DNA from: Streptomyces sp. NBC_01717
Lineage (GTDB): Bacteria; Actinomycetota; Actinomycetes; Streptomycetales; Streptomycetaceae
NCBI RefSeq assembly: GCF_036248255.1
Contig: NZ_CP109178.1
Coordinates: forward strand, 2,108,001 to 2,172,000
Direction: 5' to 3'
DNA length: 64,000 bases
Positions 54,546-63,429 of this stretch are shown one piece after another. Position 1 is the first letter of the stretch. Every line of letters begins with the position of its first letter. The notes beneath the pieces were generated by a model. It searched no databases and had not been told where the DNA came from. It saw nothing but the letters and a program-made list of their open reading frames with translations. A program made the translations under genes and the position numbers.

Positions 54546-55391
54546 ATGACCCTCCCCACCCTGCTTCCCGGCACAACGACGTCCGCCGTGTCGGACGCGT
54601 ACATCCGCCTGGCCGAGGTCTTCCCCGGGCTGCGTGCCGAGGTTCTCGGGGACGGCGAACCGACTCCGTCCGGTGTCGGCTGGGTGGGCGCCCACGAGCT
54701 CGCGACCGGCGGCGCCGCCCTGGACACGTTTCTCGCCTGGGACAACGCGCAGGTGCTGCGGGACTACGGGCAGCCGGCGCGGCCCGATGTGGTCGCCAGC
54801 TTCGGCCTGCACCGCTACGCCTGGCCGGCGTGTCTGCTGGTGACAGTGCCGTGGTTCCTGCACCGGCGGGTGCCGCGGATCCCCGTCGAGGATGTGTCGT
54901 TCCAGCGGGCCCTGGGCCATCTCACCGTGCGCGTAAGGGAGTTCGCCTGCCTGCCGGACGATCCGGCGGCCGCGCTGCCGGGGGCCAGGGTGGTGGCGGA
55001 CGAGGCGGCACTGCGGGCCGAGGTGCTGGCCGCGGTGGCCGAACACATCGGTCCGGTGCTCGACGGCTTCGGCCCCCGGATGCGCCGCGGCAAGCGGGCC
55101 CTGTGGGGCATGGCGACGGACGAGATCGTCGAGGGCCTCTGGTACATCGCCCATCTGCTCGGCGAGGAACGGCGGGCGATGACCGAGCTGGAGGCGCTCC
55201 TGCCGGGTACCACCAAGCCGTATGTCGGCACGGCGGGCTTCCGCGAACTGACCGGGCCGAACGGCGAGTCGCTGCCCACCCGCGACCGGGCCAGCTGCTG
55301 CCTCTTCTACACGCTGCGGCCCGAGGACACCTGCGTCACCTGCCCGCGCACGTGCGACACCGACCGGGTACGGAAGCTGACGCCCGCCTGA
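54546..55391 (+). CDS. FhuF-like ferric-siderophore reductase (2Fe-2S)
   Basis: 281 residues. The C-terminal motif C-C-x10-C-x2-C of FhuF is exact: Cys251, Cys252, Cys263 and Cys266 in SCCLFYTLRPEDTCVTCPRTC, binding a 2Fe-2S cluster. Upstream parts are TFLAWDNAQVLRDYGQP and RYAWPACLLVTVPWFLHRRVP. It should reduce and release iron from imported ferric siderophores in the cytoplasm. No siderophore biosynthesis or transport gene is in this window; an iron box in the promoter supports the role. Confidence 0.88.
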   Translation: MTLPTLLPGTTTSAVSDAYIRLAEVFPGLRAEVLGDGEPTPSGVGWVGAHELATGGAALDTFLAWDNAQVLRDYGQPARPDVVASFGLHRYAWPACLLVTVPWFLHRRVPRIPVEDVSFQRALGHLTVRVREFACLPDDPAAALPGARVVADEAALRAEVLAAVAEHIGPVLDGFGPRMRRGKRALWGMATDEIVEGLWYIAHLLGEERRAMTELEALLPGTTKPYVGTAGFRELTGPNGESLPTRDRASCCLFYTLRPEDTCVTCPRTCDTDRVRKLTPA

Positions 55392-55582
55392 TCCGTGCCG
55401 CCCGCACAGCTGGCGAAATTCGAACACAACTCGGTTGCCACAGACGGGCGTTCGAGGAGTTTCAGTCCATCCGTACGGCCCGCCACCCCAATGGCATTCT
55501 CTTGCCCCGAAACCCCCTGAGCCCGAAGGGATTTCCGCCACTATGGCGCCCGAAACCCCTAACGCGATGCAAGGGACCGCGC

Positions 55583-56662
55583 ATGAGACTGACCGACATA
55601 TCGCTGAACTGGCTACTTCCGGGCGCAGTCCTGCTGGTGGGGGTCATGGCGGCGGTGGCGATGGTCGCGCGTGGCAAGCGCGCCGCTGACAAGTCCGCGG
55701 CCGACGACAGCTGGGAACGCAGCGAGGACCGACGCAGGCGCAAGGAGGCGCTTTACGCCACCGCCTCGTACGTGCTGCTGTTCTGCTGCGCGGCAGTCGC
55801 CGCCGCGCTCTCCTTCCATGGACTCGTCGGCTTCGGCCGACAGAACCTCAGCCTCTCCGGAGGCTGGGAGTACCTCGTCCCGTTCGGGCTCGACGGGGCG
55901 GCGATGTTCTGCTCCGTGCTCGCCGTGCGCGAGGCCAGCCACGGTGACGCGGCGCTCGGCTCCCGGCTGCTGGTGTGGACGTTCGCGGGTGCGGCCGCCT
56001 GGTTCAACTGGGTGCACGCGCCGCGCGGCATGGACCACGCGGGTGCCCCGCACTTCTTCGCGGGGATGTCGCTGTCCGCGGCGGTGCTCTTCGACCGGGC
56101 ACTGAAACAGACCCGCCGGGCCGCGCTGCGCGAACAGGGCCTGGTGCCCCGCCCACTGCCGCAGATCCGGATCGTACGGTGGCTGCGCGCACCCCGGGAG
56201 ACCTTCGGTGCCTGGTCGTTGATGCTGCTTGAGGGCGTACGCACGTTGGACGAAGCAGTCGACGAGGTACGCGAGGACCGGCGGGAGAAGGAGCAGAACC
56301 GTCTCCGCAGGAGGGACCAGGAGAAGCTGGACCGGGCCCACATCAAGGCCCTGAACCGGCAGAACCGGGCCTGGGGCCGGACCGGCCGGGGCGATGCCCA
56401 GATCGACGTATCGGCCATCGCCCCGGTGGCGGGCTCCGCACAGTCCGTCGTGGAACCCGCCGTACCGGAGCCGGGGCAGCTGCCTCTGCGACTCAGACCA
56501 TCCCTGCAAGCCGTGAACGGCGCGAGCTCGAAGGGCTCCCCGGACCGCGGCACAAGTGATCCGAGGACCGTCGACCTCACCGCCGAGGACGACACCCAGG
56601 CCCTGCCCCGGCTCGACTCGCTGGAGCGGAAACTCAAGGACCTGGAGCAGCAGTTCGGCTGA
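55583..56662 (+). CDS. DUF2637 membrane protein
   Basis: 359 residues from ATG 55583. A membrane helix near 8-30, then a basic stretch, then three further hydrophobic segments (about 55-150: YVLLFCCAAVAAALSFHGLVGFG, YLVPFGLDGAAMFCSVLAVREAS, LVWTFAGAAAWFNWVHA). The latter are the DUF2637 core seen in streptomycete chromosomal and conjugative-element proteins of SpdB type. The C-terminal half is charged and helical (VDEVREDRREKEQNRLRRRDQEK), ending in a probable coiled coil. No transfer genes adjoin it. Confidence 0.78.
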   Translation: MRLTDISLNWLLPGAVLLVGVMAAVAMVARGKRAADKSAADDSWERSEDRRRRKEALYATASYVLLFCCAAVAAALSFHGLVGFGRQNLSLSGGWEYLVPFGLDGAAMFCSVLAVREASHGDAALGSRLLVWTFAGAAAWFNWVHAPRGMDHAGAPHFFAGMSLSAAVLFDRALKQTRRAALREQGLVPRPLPQIRIVRWLRAPRETFGAWSLMLLEGVRTLDEAVDEVREDRREKEQNRLRRRDQEKLDRAHIKALNRQNRAWGRTGRGDAQIDVSAIAPVAGSAQSVVEPAVPEPGQLPLRLRPSLQAVNGASSKGSPDRGTSDPRTVDLTAEDDTQALPRLDSLERKLKDLEQQFG

Positions 56663-56712
56663 TCGAGACCGTGCTCCGCGGGACCCGGACGGTCAATGTC
56701 CGTGCGGCTCAA

Positions 56713-56775
56713 GGCGGAAGGCCCCGTCCGGCATCCGGCTCGTCCGGACCGCCAGGATCCTCAGGGCCTTCCGCC
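56713..56775. terminator. Terminator stem between DUF2637 and ATPase genes
   Basis: GGCGGAAGGCCC (56713-56724) pairs with GGGCCTTCCGCC (56764-56775). The right arm covers the last codons of the convergent ATPase gene. The 39-nt intervening loop can itself pair. A plausible bidirectional terminator. Confidence 0.5.
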
Positions 56776-57159
56776 GTCCAGTTCGAACCAGACGACCTTG
56801 CCCAACGCGTGCGCCTTCACGCCCCAGGCGTCCGCGAGATTCCGCACCAGGATCAGCCCCCTGCCGTGCGTACCGTCGTCGGCGTCCGGTACGCACGACA
56901 TGGGCAGTCCGGATACGAAATCCCGCACCTCGACCCGCAGCGTCGCCGGCGCCACGGTCACCGTGACGACCGCGCCGTGCCGCGTATGGACCAGAGCGTT
57001 CGTCACCAGTTCGCTCAGCAGGAGCTCCGCCACTTCGGCCGACTCCTCGCGCCATCGGTATCGTAGGAATTCCCGCAGCGCACAGCGCACTTCGGAGATG
57101 TCCGCCAGACCGGTATGAGCCAGTCTGCGGTGCATTCGAATCAGCTGCTGACGCTCCAT
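56761..57159 (-). CDS. Anti-sigma-factor-type ATP-binding protein (HATPase_c)
   Basis: 132 residues from ATG 57159 (GGGGGA upstream). A GHKL ATPase resembling RsbW/SpoIIAB: N-box LLSELVTNALVHTRHG (about 48-63), VRDFVSG, and G-box DGTHGRGLILVRNLADAWG. Streptomycetes carry dozens of such stand-alone ATPases; partners are anti-sigma antagonists or sigma-B-like factors, none of which is adjacent. Confidence 0.88.
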   Translation of the reverse strand: MERQQLIRMHRRLAHTGLADISEVRCALREFLRYRWREESAEVAELLLSELVTNALVHTRHGAVVTVTVAPATLRVEVRDFVSGLPMSCVPDADDGTHGRGLILVRNLADAWGVKAHALGKVVWFELDGGRP

Positions 57160-57370
57160 CGTTTCCCCCGCGTGCACAGTGAATCACCCCCTTCTCGTCG
57201 AACACCTTCCCGGGATGCATGCCCCGCACGCGGCGCGTCACGCTTGTCGACTCATCAATAAGCACATATGGGGACGGGGCAGCCCTCCCGCCCTCGGAAA
57301 CACGGCCGACACATTCCCGTCGCCGCGGTTAACTTCCAAAAAATTCACACGGGTTGGCGTTGACGAGGAC

Positions 57371-57790
57371 ATGTCTACGCGCGTCATCATGGTGGGCATG
57401 CGAATCCCCCCACGGATCACGACGCTCGGCGGTGTCGCCGCCCTCCTGTCCGTCCTCTTCGTCGGCGGCCCGATCACGGCGTCCGCCACCGCCGCCACCA
57501 CATCGGTCGGCAGCATCTGCTACTCGGACCTGCCGTCCCAGGCACACGACACGCTCGATCTCATCGAGGCGGGCGGCCCCTACCCCTACTCGCAGGACGG
57601 CATCGTCTTCCAGAACCGGGAAGGCGTGCTGCCCAGCCGGAACACCGGCTACTACCACGAGTACACGGTGATCACCCCGGGCTCGCCGACCCGCGGCGCG
57701 CGACGCATCGTCACAGGTGAGCAGAGCCAGGAGGACTACTACACCGCCGACCACTACGTCACGTTCGACCTCGTCGACTACGGCTGCTGA
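57371..57790 (+). CDS. Secreted guanyl-specific ribonuclease, RNase Sa-like
   Basis: 139 residues from ATG 57371 (57398 is possible). Signal peptide to about residue 42. The mature part aligns without gaps to RNase Sa: Cys50 and Cys139 (disulfide), PYPYSQDGIVFQNREGVLPS, catalytic Glu97 (GYYHEYTV), Arg112 and His128 (TADHYVTF), with the same spacing as Glu54/Arg69/His85 in RNase Sa. It cleaves RNA after guanosine outside the cell. A barstar-like inhibitor gene follows 103 bp downstream on the same strand. Confidence 0.92.
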   Translation: MSTRVIMVGMRIPPRITTLGGVAALLSVLFVGGPITASATAATTSVGSICYSDLPSQAHDTLDLIEAGGPYPYSQDGIVFQNREGVLPSRNTGYYHEYTVITPGSPTRGARRIVTGEQSQEDYYTADHYVTFDLVDYGC

Positions 57791-57893
57791 GGATCCACCG
57801 GCAGCACCCTCCGGACCGGTCCGCGCCGTAGCCCCCCACCTGCGGCGCGGATCACCGGACCGACGAGACGGCGGTGCCTTGTACCCTGCGCCC

Positions 57894-58283
57894 ATGACCG
57901 TGACCTATGTGATCGACGGCTCCGAAGTCACCGGACTGGAACGGTTCTGGCAGATGATCGGCGAGGCGGTGAACGGTTCTGGTGGCTACTTCGGCCGCAA
58001 CCTCGACGCCTTCGCGGACTGCCTGAGCGGCGGCATGGGGACACCGGACGACGGCGACTTCGTCATCGAGTGGCGCGACCACGCAAGCTCCGCACGCGCC
58101 CTGGGCCACGAGGAGACCGCACGCCACGTGCGCCGACTGCTCGGCCGGGCGCACCCCACCAACCGGCCGGCCCTCCAGCGGAATCTGGACGAGGCACTGG
58201 CCGGACACGGTCCGACGCTCTTCGACCAACTGGTGGAGATCATCGAGGAACGGACCGCGCCCGGCACACTGCGACTGCGCTGA
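57894..58283 (+). CDS. Barstar-family ribonuclease inhibitor
   Basis: 129 residues. Barstar core: GEAVNGSGGYFGRNLDAFADCLSGGMGTPDDGDFVIEW, where YFGRNLDAFADCL matches the inhibitor helix and loop that plug the active site of barnase-type RNases. It lacks a signal peptide, so it protects the cytoplasm from unexported enzyme. It directly follows the RNase Sa-like gene and is its probable cognate inhibitor. Confidence 0.9.
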   Translation: MTVTYVIDGSEVTGLERFWQMIGEAVNGSGGYFGRNLDAFADCLSGGMGTPDDGDFVIEWRDHASSARALGHEETARHVRRLLGRAHPTNRPALQRNLDEALAGHGPTLFDQLVEIIEERTAPGTLRLR

Positions 58284-58439
58284 ACCGTCGCCGCGCCTGC
58301 ACCCGCGCACCGAGTGCGTACGCCTCCGGTGCCCACCGGGCTACGTCGTCCGTCACGGACCCGCACCAGGGGTGCCCCGCGCGTCGCCGGGGAAGTGGTG
58401 CCATGAGCACCCCGCAGCTGCCGACCCCGAGGAGCCGTG

Positions 58440-61400
58440 ATGCACGACGACCGCACGCTGGTGGAGGGCCGCCTGGAGCGGGCTCTCCACCAATTCATCC
58501 GCCCCGCCCAGTACGCGGACCGGTCCCCGCTCGGTCTCTCGGTGTGGCATGCCCCGGGCGAGCCGGTGCCGGTGGCGGAGGCCATGAAGGGGACGTACGA
58601 GCCCTTCACGACCGGAACCGAGTGGGGCAGCCCCTGGTCGACCAGCTGGTTCCGGCTGGAGGGCACGGTGCCCGAGGCATGGGCGGGACGCCATGTCGAG
58701 GTGGTGGTGGATCCTGGTTTCTCCGGTCAGGGCCCCGGCTTCCAGGCCGAGGGGATGCTCTACGACGCCGAGGGCGTACCGCTCAAGGGCATCCATCCGC
58801 ACAATCGCCATCTGACCGTCTCGGCTTCGGCTGCGGGTGGTGAGCCGGTCTCCCTGCTGCTGGAGGCGGCGGCCAACCCGGCCGTCCTGGAGCACGGCTT
58901 CGAGCCGACTCCCCTCGGTGACATCCTGACGGCGGGCGACCGGCCGCTCTACAGGTTCGCCTCCGCGGACCTAGCCGTGCTGGACGAGGAGGTCTGGCAT
59001 CTCGTCCTGGACATCGAGGTGCTGTCCGAGCTGATGCACGAGCTGCCCGCCGACCGGTCGCGGCGCCACGAGATCCTGCGGGCGCTGGAGCGGATGCTCG
59101 ACGCCCTGGACCTGCACGACGTGGCGGGCACGGCGGCCGCGGGCCGCGCCGAGCTGGCCGGGGCCCTGTCCCGCCCGGCGTCGGCGAGCGCACACCGGAT
59201 CTCGGCGGCCGGCCATGCGCACATCGACTCCGCGTGGCTGTGGCCGCTGCGCGAGACGGTACGGAAGGCCTCGCGTACGTTCGCCAACGTCACCGCGCTC
59301 GCCCAGGACTATCCGGAGCTGGTCTTCGCGTGTTCGCAGGCCCAGCAGTACGCCTGGGTGCGTGATCACCAGCCGCACATCTGGGAGCGGATCAAGCGGG
59401 CGGTGGCGGACGGGCAGTGGGCGCCTGTCGGCTCGATGTGGGTGGAGTCCGATGCGAACATGCCGGGCGGCGAGGCGCTGGCACGGCAGATCGTGCACGG
59501 GAAGCGATTCTTCGAGCAGGAGTTGGGGGTGGAGACGCAGGAGATCTGGCTGCCGGACTCCTTCGGCTACACAGCTGCTTTCCCGCAGCTGGCACGGCTG
59601 GCGGGGGTGAAGTGGTTCCTGACGCAGAAGCTGTCCTGGAACCAGACGAACAAGATGCCGCATCACACCTTCTGGTGGGAGGGCATCGACGGGACCCGTG
59701 TCTTCACCCACTTCCCGCCCGTCGACACGTACAACGCGAACTTTCACGCACGTCAACTCGCCCATGCGGAAAAGAACTTCGCGGACAAGGGGCGGGCGAC
59801 CCGGTCCCTGGTGCCGTTCGGCTGGGGTGACGGCGGGGGCGGTCCGACCCGGGAGATGCTGGAGAAGGCGCGCAGGCTGCGGGATCTGGAGGGTTCGCCG
59901 CGGGTCGAGATCGAGAAGCCGTCGGCATTCTTCGCGGCGGCCGAGGAAGAGTACGCGGAGCAGGCGCCGGTCTGGTCCGGCGAGCTGTACCTGGAGCTGC
60001 ACCGGGCGACGTACACCACCCAGGCCAAGACCAAGCAGGGCAACCGGCGCAGTGAACACCTGTTGCGCGAGGCCGAGTTGTGGGCGACTGCGGCGGCCCT
60101 GCGGGCGCCCGGATACGCGTATCCGTACGAGACACTGGACCGGGTGTGGAAGACGGTCCTGCTGCATCAGTTCCATGACATCCTGCCGGGCTCGTCGATC
60201 GCGTGGGTGCACCGCGAGGCCCGAGACACGTACGAACAGGTGCGGGCGGAGCTGGCGGACCTGGTGGCGGAGGCGGTGACGGAGCTGGGCGCGGCGGATG
60301 GACTCGTCGCACTGAACTCCTCCCCGTACGACCGAAGTCAGGTGATCGAGCTCGACGCGGAAGCGAGCGCGGTGCTGCCGTCCGGTGCACAGGTGCAGCC
60401 GCTGGACGAGTGGCGTACTGCGGTGTTCGCCCGGTCGCCGGGACTGGGCGCGGGGCTGCTCGACGGATCGGCGGTGCCGGAGCGGGAGGCGGTGACGAGC
60501 CGCACGGCGGACGACGGGTTCGTCCTCGACAACGGGCTCCTGCGGGTCACCGTCGACCGCGACGGTCTGATCGCGGCCGTCCGCGATCTCGACGCGCACC
60601 GCGAGGTCGTCGCCCCCGGCCACCGGGCGAACCTCCTTCAGCTGCACCCTGATCACCCCAACCACTGGGACGCCTGGGACATCGACCGGCACTACCGCCG
60701 CTCCCGCACCGATCTGACCGATGCCGAATCGGTCGAGCTGGTCGAGGAAGGGCCGCTGCGGACGGCAGTGCGTGTGGTGCGGACGTTCGGCAAGTCCCGG
60801 ATCGTGCAGGAGATCCGGCTGGCCGCGGGCAGCCGACAGGTCGACATCGAGACCGAGGTGGACTGGCAGGAGTCGGAGAAGGTCCTCAAGGCGGCCTTCC
60901 CGCTCGATGTGCATGCCGAACGGTCCACGGCAGAGATCCAGTTCGGCCACGTCCACCGGGCCACTCACGACAACACCGGCTGGGACGCGGCCCGTTTCGA
61001 AATCTGTGCGCACCGCTGGCTGCGGGTGGCCGAGCCGGGATACGGGATCGCGGTGCTCAACGACTCGACGTACGGGCACGATGTGACCCGGACCCCGCAC
61101 GAGTCGGGTCTCGCCACGACCGTACGGCTGACGCTGCTGCGCGCCCCGCACAGCCCGGACCCGGAGACCGACCTCGGCACGCACCGGTTCCGGTACGCAC
61201 TGGCGCCCGGCGCGGAGGTCACGGACGCGGTCCGCGCGGGGCTCGCGCTCAATCTGCCACTGCGGGCGGCGGTGGCCCCGGTGGTGCCGTCGCTGATCAC
61301 CACCGGTCATCCCGCGGTGACCGTGGAGTCGGTGAAGCTGGCCGAGGACCGCAGCGGCGATGTGATCGTGCGGCTGTACGAGTCGGCGGGCGGCCGCGCC

Positions 61401-61553
61401 ACGACGACGCTCCAGGTCGGCTTCCCCGTCGTACAGGCGCAGATCACCGACCTGCTGGAGCGGCCCCTGCACGAGGCGACGGCCGATGAGCACGGTCTCG
61501 TGGTCGCGCTGCGGCCGTTCCAGATCCTGACGCTACGGCTGACCCCGGCCTGA
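58440..61553 (+). CDS. Alpha-mannosidase, GH38
   Basis: 1037 residues from ATG 58440 (GAGGAGC upstream). Zn ligands His261 and Asp263 in GHAHIDSAWLWPLRET, and the nucleophile Asp373 in IWLPDSFGYTAAFPQ, mark the GH38 catalytic domain (about 250-520). A helical domain (LLHQFHDILPGSSIAWVHREA) and the C-terminal beta domains follow. No signal peptide, so it is cytoplasmic and degrades imported alpha-mannosides. It stands alone, with no sugar transporter nearby, and ends at the small inverted-repeat element. Confidence 0.95.
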   Translation: MHDDRTLVEGRLERALHQFIRPAQYADRSPLGLSVWHAPGEPVPVAEAMKGTYEPFTTGTEWGSPWSTSWFRLEGTVPEAWAGRHVEVVVDPGFSGQGPGFQAEGMLYDAEGVPLKGIHPHNRHLTVSASAAGGEPVSLLLEAAANPAVLEHGFEPTPLGDILTAGDRPLYRFASADLAVLDEEVWHLVLDIEVLSELMHELPADRSRRHEILRALERMLDALDLHDVAGTAAAGRAELAGALSRPASASAHRISAAGHAHIDSAWLWPLRETVRKASRTFANVTALAQDYPELVFACSQAQQYAWVRDHQPHIWERIKRAVADGQWAPVGSMWVESDANMPGGEALARQIVHGKRFFEQELGVETQEIWLPDSFGYTAAFPQLARLAGVKWFLTQKLSWNQTNKMPHHTFWWEGIDGTRVFTHFPPVDTYNANFHARQLAHAEKNFADKGRATRSLVPFGWGDGGGGPTREMLEKARRLRDLEGSPRVEIEKPSAFFAAAEEEYAEQAPVWSGELYLELHRATYTTQAKTKQGNRRSEHLLREAELWATAAALRAPGYAYPYETLDRVWKTVLLHQFHDILPGSSIAWVHREARDTYEQVRAELADLVAEAVTELGAADGLVALNSSPYDRSQVIELDAEASAVLPSGAQVQPLDEWRTAVFARSPGLGAGLLDGSAVPEREAVTSRTADDGFVLDNGLLRVTVDRDGLIAAVRDLDAHREVVAPGHRANLLQLHPDHPNHWDAWDIDRHYRRSRTDLTDAESVELVEEGPLRTAVRVVRTFGKSRIVQEIRLAAGSRQVDIETEVDWQESEKVLKAAFPLDVHAERSTAEIQFGHVHRATHDNTGWDAARFEICAHRWLRVAEPGYGIAVLNDSTYGHDVTRTPHESGLATTVRLTLLRAPHSPDPETDLGTHRFRYALAPGAEVTDAVRAGLALNLPLRAAVAPVVPSLITTGHPAVTVESVKLAEDRSGDVIVRLYESAGGRATTTLQVGFPVVQAQITDLLERPLHEATADEHGLVVALRPFQILTLRLTPA

Positions 61554-61580
61554 GCGACCGCCCCGCCCCGGACCGGCTCA

Positions 61581-61624
61581 GAGCCTGTCGGGTGACCTTC
61601 GATCGGAGGTCACCCGACAGGCTC
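61581..61624. mobile_element. 44-bp minimal derivative of the MITE-like element, terminator-like hairpin
   Basis: The same 18-bp ends as the element at 46015-46175 (GAGCCTGTCGGGTGACCT and its complement) with only 8 bp between them, flanked by TCA direct repeats (61578-61580, 61625-61627). The right TCA is the TGA stop of the pyruvate oxidase gene. As RNA it forms a perfect 18-bp hairpin between convergent genes and should work as a bidirectional terminator. Confidence 0.65.
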
Positions 61625-63367
61625 TCAGGGGCGGGGCATGTTCCGCAGGTTGGAGCGGGCCATCTGAAGCATCCGGCCCACACCTCCGTCCAGCACGATC
61701 TTGCTGGCGGAGAGCGCGAACCCGGTCACCATCTCCGCGCTGATCCTCGGCGGGATGGAGAGCGCGTTGGGGTCGGTGACGACGTCGATCAGGGCCGGGC
61801 CCTTCTGCTTGAAGGCGTCCTTGAGGGCGCCTTCGAGCTGCTTGGGCTTCTCGACCCGTACGCCGTACGCCCCGGCGGCCCGTGCGATCGCGGCGAAGTC
61901 CGGGTTCTTGTTGGTCGTACCGAACGACGGCAGACCGGCGACCAGCATCTCCAACTCCACCATGGACAGGGAGGAGTTGTTGAACAGGACCACCTTCACC
62001 GGCAGGTCGTACTGGACGAGGGTCAGGAAGTCGCCCATCAACATGGTGAATCCGCCGTCGCCGGACATCGACACGACCTGCCGGTTCCGGTCGACGAACT
62101 GGGCGCCGATGGCCTGCGGCAGCGCGTTGGCCATCGAGCCGTGACTGAACGAACCGATCACCCGGCGCTTTCCGTTCGGCGACAGATAGCGGGCCGCCCA
62201 GACGTTGCACATCCCGGTGTCGACGGTGAACACGGCATCGTCGTCGGCGAGTTCGTCGAGCACCGAGGCGACGTACTCCGGGTGGATCGGGATGTGCTTC
62301 TCGACCTTGCGGGTGTACGCCTTGACCACGCCCTCCAGCGCCTCGGCGTGCTTCTTCAGCATCCGGTCGAGGAATTTCCGGTCGGTCTTGGCCTTCACCC
62401 GCGGCGTCAGACAGCGCAGCGTCTCGCGGACATCGCCCCACACCGCCAGATCCAGCTTGGAGCGGCGGCCCAGGTTCTCGGGGCGTACATCGACCTGGAC
62501 GATCTTCACATCGGTGGGCAGGAAGGCGTTGTACGGGAAGTCGGTGCCGAGCAGGACCAGCAGATCGCACTCATGGGTCGCCTCGTACGCGGCGCCGTAG
62601 CCGAGCAGTCCGCTCATGCCGACGTCGTACGGGTTGTCGTACTGGATCCACTCCTTGCCCCGCAACGCGTGCCCGACCGGGGCCTTCACCCGCTCGGCGA
62701 ACTCCATGACCTCGGCGTGGGCGCCCGCGGTGCCGCTGCCGCAGAAGAGGGTCACCCGTTTCGCCTCGTCGACCATCCGGCAGAGCTTCTCGATCTCCTC
62801 GTCGCCGGGCCGTACCGTCGGCCGCGAGGTGACCAGGGCATGCTCGATCGACTTCTCCGGCGCCGGCTGGGAGGCGATGTCACCCGGCATCGAGACGACG
62901 CTGACGCCGCCTCGGCCGATCGCGTGCTGAATCGCCGTCTGGAGCAGCCGTGGCATCTGCTGCGGGTTGGAGATCATCTCGTTGTAGTGGCTGCACTCCT
63001 GGAAGAGCAGATCCGGATGCGTCTCCTGGAAGTAGCCGAGACCGATCTCGCTCGAAGGGATGTGCGAGGCGAGGGCGAGGACGGGAGCCATGGAACGGTG
63101 GGCGTCGTAGAGGCCGTTGATGAGGTGCAGATTGCCGGGGCCGCAGGAGCCCGCGCAGGCGGCGAGGGAGCCGGTGATCTGGGCCTCGGCACCGGCGGCG
63201 AACGCGGCGGTCTCCTCGTGCCTGACCTGGATCCACTCGATGGCGGAGTTGCGGCGGATGGCGTCGACGACCGGGTTGAGGCTGTCGCCGACGACGCCGT
63301 AGAGCCTCTTGACGCCCGCCCGGACGAGAATGTCGACGAACTGCTCCGACACGTTCTGCTTGGCCAT
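61625..63367 (-). CDS. poxB: Pyruvate oxidase/dehydrogenase (ThDP- and FAD-dependent), PoxB-like
   Basis: 580 residues, as for PoxB. It decarboxylates pyruvate to acetate, passing electrons through FAD to quinones. VRHEETAAFAAGAEAQITG has the catalytic Glu; FAD region GSGTAGAHAEVMEFAERVKAPVGHALRGKEW; ThDP motif GDGGFTMLMGDFLTLVQYDLPVKVVLFNN. The C-terminal tail is close in length to the membrane-associating tail of E. coli PoxB. GAGAGGA precedes the ATG. The stop codon coincides with the target duplication of the 44-bp element. Confidence 0.93.
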   Translation of the reverse strand: MAKQNVSEQFVDILVRAGVKRLYGVVGDSLNPVVDAIRRNSAIEWIQVRHEETAAFAAGAEAQITGSLAACAGSCGPGNLHLINGLYDAHRSMAPVLALASHIPSSEIGLGYFQETHPDLLFQECSHYNEMISNPQQMPRLLQTAIQHAIGRGGVSVVSMPGDIASQPAPEKSIEHALVTSRPTVRPGDEEIEKLCRMVDEAKRVTLFCGSGTAGAHAEVMEFAERVKAPVGHALRGKEWIQYDNPYDVGMSGLLGYGAAYEATHECDLLVLLGTDFPYNAFLPTDVKIVQVDVRPENLGRRSKLDLAVWGDVRETLRCLTPRVKAKTDRKFLDRMLKKHAEALEGVVKAYTRKVEKHIPIHPEYVASVLDELADDDAVFTVDTGMCNVWAARYLSPNGKRRVIGSFSHGSMANALPQAIGAQFVDRNRQVVSMSGDGGFTMLMGDFLTLVQYDLPVKVVLFNNSSLSMVELEMLVAGLPSFGTTNKNPDFAAIARAAGAYGVRVEKPKQLEGALKDAFKQKGPALIDVVTDPNALSIPPRISAEMVTGFALSASKIVLDGGVGRMLQMARSNLRNMPRP

Positions 63368-63429
63368 GGGTGCGTATCCTCTCCGCGCCGGCAGCGCGCT
63401 AGGAATCCATCAACCCATGGCCCGCACGG

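Noticed and set aside
54830..55582. Upstream extension of the DUF2637 gene into the FhuF-like gene
   Set aside because: Out-of-frame shadow of the reductase; the membrane protein has a sensible ATG at 55583.
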